56,110 nt of DNA from a virus: positions 1 through 56,110 of IMG/VR virus record IMGVR_UViG_3300030098_005697; one strand, written 5' to 3'. This document shows positions 1-7,983 of this stretch, one piece after another (the stretch's first letter is position 1; each line of letters opens with the position of its first letter). Under the pieces are notes generated by a model. It searched no databases, was not told where the DNA came from, and saw only the letters and a program-made list of their open reading frames with translations. Both the position numbers and the translations under genes were made by a program.

Positions 1-353
1 GTGATAGGGAGGCCCACTTCTGCATTGATTGAGAGATCGAATTCTTGTTTGGGCCGCTTTCCTCTGGTCATACTCCATCGTGAGGAATCCCCATTAGAAA
101 ACTTCACCTGGGCCTCGGCGGAATCATTCCCAGGGGAAATCAAGGAGGCCAAGTCCTCCCCTTTTTTCACTTCTCCTGGTCGGAGGAGTAGACCAGCTAC
201 AGATCCAGAAAGTGCCAACTGGATTGCCTCTGCAATTGTGGACTTTCCGCTCTCATTCTTCCCTATGAGCAGGGTGTTTTTACCAATATTCCATGTTCGG
301 CTCTCACCATCCAAGCTTTTAATATTAGTTTTAATGTTTACTATGTGTTCCAT
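1..353 (-). CDS. SMC/Rad50-like ATPase, N-terminal part (continues at 56017)
   Basis: This is the 5' part of an ABC-type ATPase gene cut by the linearisation of a circular genome. The ATG at 353 has GGAG 7 nt upstream and overlaps the end of the HTH gene. The frame is open through position 1 and continues in phase at 56017 down to 54991, giving 460 codons (459 aa). Walker A is GKNESGKST at residues 31-39, the form seen in SMC, RecN, RecF and Rad50 heads. Proteins of this class bind DNA ends or structures in repair and recombination. The gene is near the end of the replication operon, which suggests a recombination role. No Mre11/SbcD-like nuclease partner is visible. Confidence 0.85.
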   Translation of the reverse strand, partial: MEHIVNIKTNIKSLDGESRTWNIGKNTLLIGKNESGKSTIAEAIQLALSGSVAGLLLRPGEVKKGEDLASLISPGNDSAEAQVKFSNGDSSRWSMTRGKRPKQEFDLSINAEVGLPI

Positions 354-615
354 TTTGTTGCTCCAGGTAAAGGATTGCTATGAGTCTTGAGTGCAAGTTG
401 CTTGTGGGTTTTGATTCGCCCTTACGCCAACGGGCAATGCTTCGCGCATTGGGTCCAATAAGGATTCCTGCCCCATCTCCCCATTCAGGGTTTTTGATCT
501 CAATTCCGGCTGTGAGAAAGGCGTTTATTTTTAAGGTTAGCCAATGTGATATTCGGTTGTCTCCCCATCCATTCAGATGGAGCCATTCAAGATATTCTTG
601 GGTACTCTGAGTCAT
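331..615 (-). CDS. Small helix-turn-helix-like protein
   Basis: A 94-aa protein of the leftward replication operon. The start at 615 is preferred over the longer frame because GGAG lies 5 nt upstream and the ATG overlaps the preceding stop as ATGA. The C-terminal half (about residues 55-85, with GPNARSIARWRKGES) reads like a recognition helix and turn, so DNA binding is plausible; this is an inference from one motif. It is flanked by a nucleotide-binding-fold protein and the SMC-like ATPase, and its 3' end overlaps the ATPase start by 23 nt. No family is recognised. Confidence 0.7.
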   Translation of the reverse strand: MTQSTQEYLEWLHLNGWGDNRISHWLTLKINAFLTAGIEIKNPEWGDGAGILIGPNARSIARWRKGESKPTSNLHSRLIAILYLEQQNGTHSKH

Positions 616-1064
616 GCCCGCTCCGACTTTCGAGGAGTTTTTGGAGTTGTTGGGGTAGTGAGAACTTTCCATCCCCCCGTCCAGTCCTCTGAATCAATGG
701 TCTGGATGCCAGTGGTCTTGTTTAGAAGATCCTCACCATCCCAGAAAAAAACAGGCCGACCCAAACGGAGCGCTTCTCGGAGGATGGAAGCCGTAGCCCT
801 CCCACAGTCCCTTTGATTCACAACAAAGGCATCATAGACATGTTTGCCAGTAGTAGCATTCTTTCGTGTTGCCACCCCATGCGTCCAAGAGTCCCAGTTG
901 CCTCTCCAGTTTTTCTGATGGTCGAGCCTCCCGGGAACAATCCGAAAAGACGGAGACTCTCCCCCATCCAGAGCGCGCTCAACGAGCACGGACTCCAGCC
1001 GCCTAACCAGAAACTTAATTTCTGGAAGACTACAACTACCCGCATGGGCAAAAAAGATTCGCAT
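612..1064 (-). CDS. Hypothetical protein, possible NDT/TIR-like nucleotide-binding fold
   Basis: A 150-aa protein directly downstream of the polymerase gene (11-nt gap) with GGAG before the ATG. It begins MRIFFAHAG, a first beta strand followed by a small-residue loop. Residues 75-110 alternate strand and helix (YDAFVVNQRDCGRATASIL, then GRPVFFWDGE). This resembles the Rossmann-like fold of nucleoside 2-deoxyribosyltransferase-like, TIR or SLOG proteins, where a hydrophobic strand is followed by small or polar ligand-binding residues. I cannot assign catalytic residues. The C-terminus (after about residue 130) is a Thr/Pro/Lys-rich tail. It could act in nucleotide metabolism or sensing; treat the function as unknown. 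Confidence 0.75.
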   Translation of the reverse strand: MRIFFAHAGSCSLPEIKFLVRRLESVLVERALDGGESPSFRIVPGRLDHQKNWRGNWDSWTHGVATRKNATTGKHVYDAFVVNQRDCGRATASILREALRLGRPVFFWDGEDLLNKTTGIQTIDSEDWTGGWKVLTTPTTPKTPRKSERA

Positions 1065-1075
1065 GACGTTCTCTC

Positions 1076-3607
1076 CTATGTTTCGAGCCAGTTCTTTCCA
1101 ATCTCAGCCTCTGCTGTGTATTTGAGGAGAGGATTGGATTTCCGTTCTCGGTTCATTGCGGCTTCAAGAAGCTTTGCAGCCTCTTCCGCATCATCTTCTC
1201 GGACTTCAAAGAGAAGAGAATCGTGGCACTGATTGACCAGTCCCAGCCTCTCTTCGAAGTCAAAAGAAAAAAGGTCACGCCCAGCCAGGGAGGAGTAAGC
1301 AATAGTACCCCAGCCGGGGTGACCCATAACTAATTGAAGCATAGCCTCATGAACAATGGAAGCTCCCCCGGATTGAATGGGGTGGTTCACAAGTTCATTC
1401 AGTTTCTCTTCATTTTTAAAGTCTCTTCGGCGTCCCCATAAAGAATCAACGAGGAACCCCTGTTTTCGATATAACTGCCTTGTCTTCTCCCACCATTTGG
1501 GGATTTCAGGGTTGGCCTTCTTCAATCCCTTGACTACATCCCGAATGTCTCGATGAGTCAGGTGAGCATAGATCAGTTTTCCCTCGTCGTCTTCTACCGA
1601 GACCACTTGTTGGTGGATGGTTGGGACTGAGGCTGCATATTGCCACGCATAGAAGACGTTTTTAGTAATACCTCGTGTCCGCTTAAAGGTTCCTTTTCCT
1701 TTCTTGCGTCGGTCCTCAGGGGCACCATCTAATGACCAGATACTCTTCCCATAAACCGCCTCCATATTCTCATTATGTGGATCGAGACCCTCGTTGATAA
1801 TACGGAGGAGAGACTTAGACTCAGCCTCTTCCGCAATCAGACGAAGCTCCAACTGATCCATATCAGACCCTACGAAGAGATGTCCTTCTTCAGGAATGAA
1901 GATGTCACGTAGGAAGGCGGGAATATTCTGAGCGTTGGGACGAGAAGAAGAGTATCTCCCGGATGCTGGGAGTCGGTTGTAGGCAGGATGAACTCTCCCG
2001 TCTGAAAGAACAAGCTTTCCCTGGAGGGGCCGAATGTAGGTGCTTAGGAGTTTTCGGTACCTTCGGACCATTCGAATAGCCTGGAGAAACTCCACCTTCT
2101 CTGCATCAAGGTTGTGATGGGTAATCATTCTTCGCAGAGAATCATCATCTGTACTGGGCATCCCAGTCTTCTCATTGTACTTTTCTGGAACGAGCTTCCA
2201 TTCCCTAAAGAGTAGATTCGACAACTGCATTGTAGAGTTTGGGTTGAATGTTGTGTCCACAATCTGCTTACAAACCGCAGTGTATTGCCCAAGGAGGACT
2301 TCAAAAGCAAGTCCATGCTCCTCAAGCCGTTCCTGGTCTACGCGCATCCCCAAACGCTGCATCCCACAACCAATATCTTGGAGAAGATGTTCTCTTGAAA
2401 CAAGATGCCATTGGTTGCGAGCCTTCACCTCCTGGGCAAGAGGGCCAGCAATGCTGGCAGTAGATGAAACGTCCTTTGCACAATATATGTGGAGTTCCTC
2501 ATCATCTCGGGTGGTGGTGGCAATGTGATTTGCCTTCCAACCTTCCACAAAGTCTGTGTAGTAACTGGTGATAAAGCCCAGGTTGTGGGGCATCTCGTTA
2601 TTTACGAGGAGATGAAGCAGTAGAGTGTCGGCAGCCAGTTTTGGGGTGACTTGAAGTGCGCGCTCACAAACCAATCGGTCAAACTGACCTGCATTGTGTC
2701 CGATGATTGGGACAGGAGCAGTTTGGAGGAAGGTTCGAACGAGTGTGGTTACTTGAACCTCTTCTTGCCCAGTGAAGAAGTCTGGCTCTGCGGGATTAAT
2801 CCTCCGAAAAGGTACCAGGATGCTCAGGTCTTCGTTCCCAATTCCGATGCAGCGCAGTCGGGCTTCAAGCGGAGACTCCATTCCAGTTTCAACGTCATAG
2901 GCAACTGGTTTCCCCATATCTACCAAACGTTCAAAACAGTCCATCAACTCCTGGGCACTTTTTACGATGATAATCTCTGGTTCTTTCCAGGATAATGCAT
3001 CTCGAAAGTATCTTACCGCTCGGGAGAGATCACTAAGAAAGACTTCCCGCCACTTGGGCACTCGGAGAACAAAGGCCGGGTGAATGGTATAGGCCACTTT
3101 CACCATACCCCAGGGCATCTGGACTTCTTCGCATGTTCCACGAAGCGCCATAATAGAGGCATTCCCCCCTCGAATAGCAGAAGCAGCCTCTTTGCCCAGA
3201 CAGATTACTCTTGTGAATCCCTTCATGTCTTCAAGAAGTCGGCCTCGACAAGCTTTTTGGGGGGTTGGAAGAGTGGGTTTTTTGTCTCGGTTTCTGGCAG
3301 TGTTTATCCGTGAGAGTTTAGATATAAATGCCCCCAAGTTCCCTTTGGGAGGGCAACAAGCCATCACATTATTGATATGGCACTCTCCCCGGGACAAGCC
3401 CAGGAGATCAAGTGCAGCTTGAAGCTCAATCCCAGAAGGCCCTACAAATGGCCGACCCTCATTTACTTCATATGATCCAGGGGCTTCCCCCAGAATAAAT
3501 ATGCGGTCATTTGCGTGGGTCTCTGCCAGGACTGGCGAGAAATTATCTGACTTTCGGAGGAATCTTCCCAGTGAACAATCTTCGCAATTGGCGTGCTCAA
3601 GCGACAT
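1076..3607 (-). CDS. Uracil-DNA glycosylase / 3'-5' exonuclease / family A DNA polymerase fusion
   Basis: The 843-aa replicative polymerase. Residues 1-205 form a family 4-type uracil-DNA glycosylase: Cys8 and Cys11 with Cys120 and Cys136 fit a 4Fe-4S cluster, GEAPG starts at 40, PFVG at 53, and HPAFVLR is at 176-182. Residues 210-395 are a DnaQ-like exonuclease (DVE 238-240, HNAGQFD ending at D310, YCAKD ending at D379). Residues 400-843 are the polymerase: RYSSSRPNAQNIP 551-563, motif A D582/Q585/E587/R589, O-helix R645/K649/Y653/Y657, motif C H795-D796. Tyr653 sits where E. coli PolI has Phe762. Ser797 replaces the usual Glu after HD, and Ala658 replaces the Gly after the O-helix Tyr. The ATG has GGAG 7 nt upstream. 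The fusion would link uracil recognition to synthesis. Confidence 0.95.
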   Translation of the reverse strand: MSLEHANCEDCSLGRFLRKSDNFSPVLAETHANDRIFILGEAPGSYEVNEGRPFVGPSGIELQAALDLLGLSRGECHINNVMACCPPKGNLGAFISKLSRINTARNRDKKPTLPTPQKACRGRLLEDMKGFTRVICLGKEAASAIRGGNASIMALRGTCEEVQMPWGMVKVAYTIHPAFVLRVPKWREVFLSDLSRAVRYFRDALSWKEPEIIIVKSAQELMDCFERLVDMGKPVAYDVETGMESPLEARLRCIGIGNEDLSILVPFRRINPAEPDFFTGQEEVQVTTLVRTFLQTAPVPIIGHNAGQFDRLVCERALQVTPKLAADTLLLHLLVNNEMPHNLGFITSYYTDFVEGWKANHIATTTRDDEELHIYCAKDVSSTASIAGPLAQEVKARNQWHLVSREHLLQDIGCGMQRLGMRVDQERLEEHGLAFEVLLGQYTAVCKQIVDTTFNPNSTMQLSNLLFREWKLVPEKYNEKTGMPSTDDDSLRRMITHHNLDAEKVEFLQAIRMVRRYRKLLSTYIRPLQGKLVLSDGRVHPAYNRLPASGRYSSSRPNAQNIPAFLRDIFIPEEGHLFVGSDMDQLELRLIAEEAESKSLLRIINEGLDPHNENMEAVYGKSIWSLDGAPEDRRKKGKGTFKRTRGITKNVFYAWQYAASVPTIHQQVVSVEDDEGKLIYAHLTHRDIRDVVKGLKKANPEIPKWWEKTRQLYRKQGFLVDSLWGRRRDFKNEEKLNELVNHPIQSGGASIVHEAMLQLVMGHPGWGTIAYSSLAGRDLFSFDFEERLGLVNQCHDSLLFEVREDDAEEAAKLLEAAMNRERKSNPLLKYTAEAEIGKNWLET

Positions 3608-3805
3608 GACTCAACTCCATAAAAAAAGACGGGCTGCAAAGAGGCCACCGACCAAGGCTACTTCTTTGCTTCTTTACACTCCGCTCGGAGTAATGCTCGG
3701 CACTCCCACCACCAAGACCAGGAGTACTTCACAAGAGCAGAAATATAAATCCCCAGCCCGATATGGGGATCGGCTCTTGCCATCCATCAAGAGCCTATGG
3801 AAACT
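3608..3805 (-). other. Intercistronic region with two stem-loops and a possible 41-aa ORF
   Basis: A 198-nt gap between the SSB-like gene and the polymerase gene. Two perfect inverted repeats lie at its upstream end as transcribed leftward: GGCTCTTG/CAAGAGCC (3772-3779 with 3788-3795, 8-nt loop) and ATCCCC/GGGGAT (3749-3754 with 3765-3770). The second is followed on the minus strand by TTTATATTTCT, a weak U-rich stretch, so partial termination or mRNA stabilisation is possible. A 41-aa ORF (3658-3783, minus) with a Trp-rich segment has no convincing ribosome binding site. A 37-aa ORF in another frame starts at 3787. Neither is called a gene. Confidence 0.55.
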
Positions 3806-4321
3806 CTACGAGAGGAGGAAGTCGAACTCCCCACCATCTTTAGTACCATTGTTTGATGGTTCTGATGCGACCGGAGCAGAAGGAGCCACCTGCTCTGGGA
3901 CCGCATTCTGATATGACATCATCTTGTTCCACCGAACTTCTGGGTAGAAGATGTATTTAGGGTAAGTCCCAGCCATACGCTTCCCATTCTCATCAACCTT
4001 GGGGGGAGTATAGTTGAAATAGACCTTCTTACCAGTGAACTTGTCAAAGGGGATTTTTGACTTCCCACCAAGCTTGCTCTCTGGAACACCAGCAGACTTA
4101 AGGAATGCTTTAAGGAAAGCGAGTCCGGTGGAAGAATCAAGGCTAAATCGTTCGCGGTGGGTCAAGCCATCCGTGTTGATGTAGGCATAGATAACGTTTC
4201 CGTTATCAGTGTAGTGAACAAATTCTTCAATGATCCCGGTATGAAGTCCAGGATCAAGAATTGCCAACCCACCTGTTGCAGCGGAAATGTCTGTGAAATC
4301 AATCTCAATAGTGAGTGCCAT
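3806..4321 (-). CDS. SSB-like single-stranded DNA-binding protein
   Basis: A 171-aa protein. The start MALTIEID at 4321 is chosen over a GTG at 4348 because AAGGA precedes it. The first 130 residues are rich in beta strands with aromatic and basic residues (HTGIIEEFVHY, NVIYAYINT, KVYFNYTPP), compatible with an OB-fold. The last 40 are a flexible Pro/Ala/Gln-rich linker ending in the acidic, aromatic tail GGEFDFLLS, the hallmark of SSB C-termini that recruit partner proteins. It sits between the Sak4-like ATPase and the polymerase, a common place for phage SSB or DUF669-like proteins. The role is inferred from the tail and the neighbours. Confidence 0.7.
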   Translation of the reverse strand: MALTIEIDFTDISAATGGLAILDPGLHTGIIEEFVHYTDNGNVIYAYINTDGLTHRERFSLDSSTGLAFLKAFLKSAGVPESKLGGKSKIPFDKFTGKKVYFNYTPPKVDENGKRMAGTYPKYIFYPEVRWNKMMSYQNAVPEQVAPSAPVASEPSNNGTKDGGEFDFLLS

Positions 4322-4341
4322 CGTGCTTTTCCTTTTACGTG

Positions 4342-5223
4342 CTACCACGCATCTTCTTGTTTAAACAGATCTTCAAGACTGTTTTGTTTTGCTTGTGCCA
4401 GGACTGCTCGATGGAGACCATCTTGCAAAGCCCACCTGACGTGGGGAATCGAGTATTTACCCGAAAGTGTTTTAGCCGCAGGCTTAAGAACTTCTCTCCA
4501 GTGCTCAAGTCCCGTTTCTTGAATCTTTGTTGCCAACCCATCTACCACTTTCTCCTGCCAAGAAAGTCCTTTGGGTCGAGCAACTTTGTACCCCGCAGCC
4601 CGCATTGCCTCTGCAAGGTTCATTGGAGCTTGTGCAGGGAAAATTGAAAGCCTATCCCCAGCAACATACTGGGCATCAGGCTTTGTACTAAAGACATATT
4701 TCCAAGGCTCCGCAGTGTCTTCATAGACAACCCGAGCCACAATGTCGTTATAGGTGGAAAACTGTTCTGGCAACTGTCCCGGGAGAGCAGGACCACCACG
4801 AACGAACTTTCCTGAGGAAGTTCTGGGGGGCGACTCGTGGCAGTTGAAAAGAACATGGGTTCCCCCAACGGTTACCTCGCGAGCCACATCTCTTATTCTC
4901 ATCACCTGGGCACGAAGAGCGCCCCACATGTCCCACCCACTGTGAACTTTCTCCAACTGCTGGACAGTGCGCTCAACAATCAACGAGAAATCATCGATTA
5001 CAACTGAGGAATGTTTTGGCCCTTGCTCTGCCAATATTTTAGCAGCAGCCTCTACATTAGAGGGATGAACAACTTTGAGCTTGTCCACTCCAAGGAAGGT
5101 TTGAACAGAGAGTAGTCCTCCATGGCCTGCGATAAACAAACCTCCGACTCCGACGGCTCCAGTACAGACCGACTTTCCTGTTTTTGAGGGGCCATAAACG
5201 GTCCCGAATATTCCTGGTTTCAT
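4342..5223 (-). CDS. Sak4-like RecA-fold ATPase (recombination)
   Basis: A 293-aa AAA/RecA-core ATPase. Walker A is GPSKTGKS at residues 11-18 almost at the N-terminus, and Walker B is VVIDDFS at 74-80. Starting directly with the P-loop and lacking an N-terminal domain is typical of phage Sak4-type single-strand annealing/recombination ATPases. The ATG overlaps the HNH stop as ATGA (translational coupling). The next gene is an SSB-like protein, the usual partner of Sak4. The C-terminal 80 residues are helical and basic and may contact DNA or SSB. Alternative: another phage P-loop protein of the same fold. Confidence 0.85.
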   Translation of the reverse strand: MKPGIFGTVYGPSKTGKSVCTGAVGVGGLFIAGHGGLLSVQTFLGVDKLKVVHPSNVEAAAKILAEQGPKHSSVVIDDFSLIVERTVQQLEKVHSGWDMWGALRAQVMRIRDVAREVTVGGTHVLFNCHESPPRTSSGKFVRGGPALPGQLPEQFSTYNDIVARVVYEDTAEPWKYVFSTKPDAQYVAGDRLSIFPAQAPMNLAEAMRAAGYKVARPKGLSWQEKVVDGLATKIQETGLEHWREVLKPAAKTLSGKYSIPHVRWALQDGLHRAVLAQAKQNSLEDLFKQEDAW

Positions 5224-5468
5224 TTTGTCCCTTTCTTTCTATTGGTCTTTCTACTTACGACTCTTTGATTGTTTCTTCCATTTGATCCACCCTTAGAGAG
5301 GGGTGTCTTATGGTCTACTTCTTTCCCATCGCCCTTTGTTACCAGTCCTTCTCGGATGGCTCGTCTTCGAGCATTGTTTCTCATGTTTCTGTGGATCTTT
5401 GCTTCTCGACTGCTGTGATCACGTTCATATTCTTTCTTGTAGTTTCTGGTCTCAGGTTTCTGCGGCAT
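5220..5468 (-). CDS. Small HNH-type endonuclease
   Basis: An 82-aa basic protein. The start MPQKPETRN at 5468 has GGGGAG 6 nt upstream and lies within the 3' end of the nuclease gene. The motif EVDHKTPLSKGG then NNQRVV and NRKKG (residues 50-80) is the compact HNH core: D-H for metal and general base, then N and a basic tail. This form is common as a stand-alone phage HNH protein. It is too short for a specificity domain beyond the basic N-terminal helices. It may nick or cut DNA during recombination or be a homing-type passenger; its coupling with the Sak4 gene (ATGA overlap) favours a stable operon member. Confidence 0.85.
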   Translation of the reverse strand: MPQKPETRNYKKEYERDHSSREAKIHRNMRNNARRRAIREGLVTKGDGKEVDHKTPLSKGGSNGRNNQRVVSRKTNRKKGTK

Positions 5469-6327
5469 CTTCATCTCCCCAACGACAGAGTTCAAAGTAT
5501 GTACATGGTCCATATTTACCGTAGCAGACCTGATCAGACAATACGGGGGGAAAGTCCATTGGGTCTGAGATATGGGCGTGACTTTGAATCCTATCTTCTA
5601 TTTGCCGAAGAGTTCCCACAAACCCAGAAGCAGCTACTGGGGCTGGCTCCAAAACTGAGCGCTCAAAGTCAACAGGAGAAGAAAGCTTTACTCGGTTGAT
5701 TACAACCCCACCAAACTTCCGACCATATATCTTCCGCCCAAACATCTGGTACCCAAGAAACTGACCAGAAAGAATATGTTGTCGAAGAGTCTTAGATGTG
5801 ATTCGGTAGCAGCTTTTGTGATCAACAATCCAGTAGAACCCATGAGGATCTTGGACAATCAAATCAGCACGCTGGGTGAAAAGAAATCTCTCTGACCCTG
5901 AAGGCAGGGACTGGGAACGACTAATATGAGCACGAAGCTCTTGTTCTACAGCAACAACTTTCCAAGAACAACGCGCCCAATGTGACTGGTACTTTTCCAA
6001 AGCAACCAAAACAGGAGTAACACAAGATACCCAAAGAGAAGCTTCATTTCTGTCCCTGGACTTTCGGGCTTCTTGGCGAGACAAGACGAGAACTGATTCC
6101 TCAGGAGCATAGAAAGCATCTGGATCTCTACCCTCTTGTTCTTCAAGCTTTCTCTGATAGTAGTGAGCCAACCCGATGTGGAGAAGACTACCCTTAACAA
6201 GTGGCTCAGTAACAATAAATGGTTTCTTAGCTTTATGATTCCAAGCCCATAGACGAAGACACCGAGATGCCTGCTCAAATTGATGCCAACCTCTTTCAGA
6301 TGGTCCGGCATCCAGTAGACTTTTCAT
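5452..6327 (-). CDS. PD-(D/E)XK nuclease with probable 4Fe-4S cluster (Cas4/AddB-like)
   Basis: A 291-aa nuclease. The start at 6327 (MKSLLDAGPSERG) has GGAG 6 nt upstream; the two upstream ATG/GTG options lack one. The catalytic core is H50, E128 (VEQEL), D155 (RADLIV) and D169-H-K171 (VDHKS), with GQFLGY at 188-193 as the Q-Y motif. One cysteine near the N-terminus (C23) and three at the C-terminus (C268, C275, C281) match the split arrangement that holds an iron-sulfur cluster in Cas4 and AddB nucleases. A role as the 5'-3' resecting exonuclease that feeds the Sak4/SSB annealing pair is inferred from gene order. Confidence 0.88.
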   Translation of the reverse strand: MKSLLDAGPSERGWHQFEQASRCLRLWAWNHKAKKPFIVTEPLVKGSLLHIGLAHYYQRKLEEQEGRDPDAFYAPEESVLVLSRQEARKSRDRNEASLWVSCVTPVLVALEKYQSHWARCSWKVVAVEQELRAHISRSQSLPSGSERFLFTQRADLIVQDPHGFYWIVDHKSCYRITSKTLRQHILSGQFLGYQMFGRKIYGRKFGGVVINRVKLSSPVDFERSVLEPAPVAASGFVGTLRQIEDRIQSHAHISDPMDFPPVLSDQVCYGKYGPCTYFELCRWGDEDAAET

Positions 6328-6394
6328 GGAAAGCTCCATTGAGTAGGTGACAGAGCACAGCGCCCACACCAGTGTATATAGTAACAGATGTCGG

Positions 6395-7981
6395 TCAGAT
6401 GTCCAGGCCTAATCCAGCAATTCTTGTCAAGAGAGTGTCAGCATCTCCGTCGAACGCTTCAGATATTTCACCTATAACCCCACTTTCGGTGATTGTTCCA
6501 ACTGCGGGTAGTTTGTCCAATAGAATATCGGCAACATGCTCATCGACTGTACCGCGAGCGACAACGTAAGAAATAAGAACGGGACGTACCTGACCCAGAC
6601 GACAGAATCTTCCCTCCCATTGTTCCACTGAACGCGGAGTCCAGGGGAGCATGACAAACAGGGCAAGATCTGTGTCTTGAAGATTAACGCTCTCTCCCCA
6701 AGCATCCCCAGTACCTACGAGAACAGCACCCCCAACGGTGCCCATATATTCATGCCTGACCTTGTCTCGGGCGTCGGTTGTACTTCCACCATGGGCACAC
6801 CAAACTGGAACCTTCACAGCTTTTGTAATGGCCTCTCCGAGCTTATCGCAATCCTTCCTCCGCCCTGTGAAGACCACCACTTTCTGCCCAAAGCTCACAG
6901 CCTCTTTGACTCTTTCCACAACATACTTCCTCTTTCGGGAAGCAGCTTCTTGGAGCATGACCTCAAAAGCCGACTCTCTATCCCCTTGGGCATTTTTGAT
7001 GTCACGGGTGAATCCCCCTGGACGGTTCTGCTCATCACGTTCCAGGTAAACAACTTGCCTCCGTTTCTTTGGGAGGTTCTGGATTACTGCCTTTTCATCT
7101 GTCTTGTATCGAGACCATTCCAATCGAGATAGAAGTTCTTCCTCATGGGAGAGTCCTTCATATTTCCACCCATAGAGATCCTTAAACCCAGCGCAATATC
7201 TCTCTCCAAACTGGTGGAAACTTCCCCATTGCCAAGGTTCAACAAGGTCCAACTGAGTCCAGAGGTCCTTCGTTCTATTGGGCATGGGGGTTGCAGTCAT
7301 CCCGAATCTTCGAGTAGACGCCTGACACAGTGCCTGAATGGCAGCAGCAGTATTGCCCAGTGAGTCATATCGGATTTTCCCATTTTCCTGGAGGACTGCT
7401 TTGCTTCTTTTTGGATTCTTCGCCCAGTGAATCTCATCCATTACCAGTGAGTGGGGCTTCATCCTAATCAGTGTAGGTGCCCACGATATTAGGGTCTCCC
7501 ATGCTGTAATGTATATGGCACGGGGGTCGGGATTAAGATCCCGTGGAGTTTTCCCCGAGAGTACAATGGGCCTAAATCGGGTATATTTTCGGACCTCTTC
7601 TCGCCATGTCCCACGAGCAGCCGCCTTGGTTACCACAACTTTTGGTGCTCGAATAGCCGCAGATACCCAGACCAGACCACAAAGAGTCTTGCCAGATCCA
7701 GGGGGGGACCACGCATGATACCCAGTTTTTCCGCGCGACCCTCGAAGAATTTCCCATTGGTGTTCCATCAAAAAATCATGGACCCAGGGCTGAAATGCTG
7801 GAGACCTCAGAATTTGCTTAAAAGATAGACCAGAGGGCACCTGACATGGACGACTTCCCAATAGGGTATTCGCAACATTAAGTGGAACCCGCCCGCCCCT
7901 GCCGTTTTTATTTGGCCAAACGCCAGGAATCTCTCGGAGATCATTATTGATATCCGAGGAGAAAGTATGTAGTGGAAGCAT
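6395..7981 (-). CDS. SNF2-family (SF2) DNA helicase/translocase
   Basis: A 528-aa superfamily 2 ATPase. The start at 7981 has AGGAG 5 nt upstream; a GTG two codons earlier is less likely. Motif I is PPGSGKT at 93-99, motif II DEIH at 182-185, motif III TATP at 229-232, motif V GESVNLQ at 429-435 and motif VI QWEGRFCRLGQ at 454-464. The QWEGR-RLGQ form is typical of Swi2/Snf2-like translocases (compare the SMARCAL1/HepA group). Such phage proteins may remodel forks or displace proteins during replication. It overlaps the primase stop region and precedes the nuclease by 67 nt. Confidence 0.92.
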   Translation of the reverse strand: MLPLHTFSSDINNDLREIPGVWPNKNGRGGRVPLNVANTLLGSRPCQVPSGLSFKQILRSPAFQPWVHDFLMEHQWEILRGSRGKTGYHAWSPPGSGKTLCGLVWVSAAIRAPKVVVTKAAARGTWREEVRKYTRFRPIVLSGKTPRDLNPDPRAIYITAWETLISWAPTLIRMKPHSLVMDEIHWAKNPKRSKAVLQENGKIRYDSLGNTAAAIQALCQASTRRFGMTATPMPNRTKDLWTQLDLVEPWQWGSFHQFGERYCAGFKDLYGWKYEGLSHEEELLSRLEWSRYKTDEKAVIQNLPKKRRQVVYLERDEQNRPGGFTRDIKNAQGDRESAFEVMLQEAASRKRKYVVERVKEAVSFGQKVVVFTGRRKDCDKLGEAITKAVKVPVWCAHGGSTTDARDKVRHEYMGTVGGAVLVGTGDAWGESVNLQDTDLALFVMLPWTPRSVEQWEGRFCRLGQVRPVLISYVVARGTVDEHVADILLDKLPAVGTITESGVIGEISEAFDGDADTLLTRIAGLGLDI

Positions 7982-7983
7982 GG

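Noticed and set aside
1-92. A 92-bp direct terminal repeat as in T7-like phages
   Set aside because: It is short, a gene reads in frame through the joined ends, and the length is like a k-mer overlap. It fits assembly circularisation better than a biological repeat.
3658-3783. A 41-aa Trp-rich ORF between the SSB-like and polymerase genes
   Set aside because: No ribosome binding site, a start within a hairpin loop, and a competing ORF in another frame; left as a note only.
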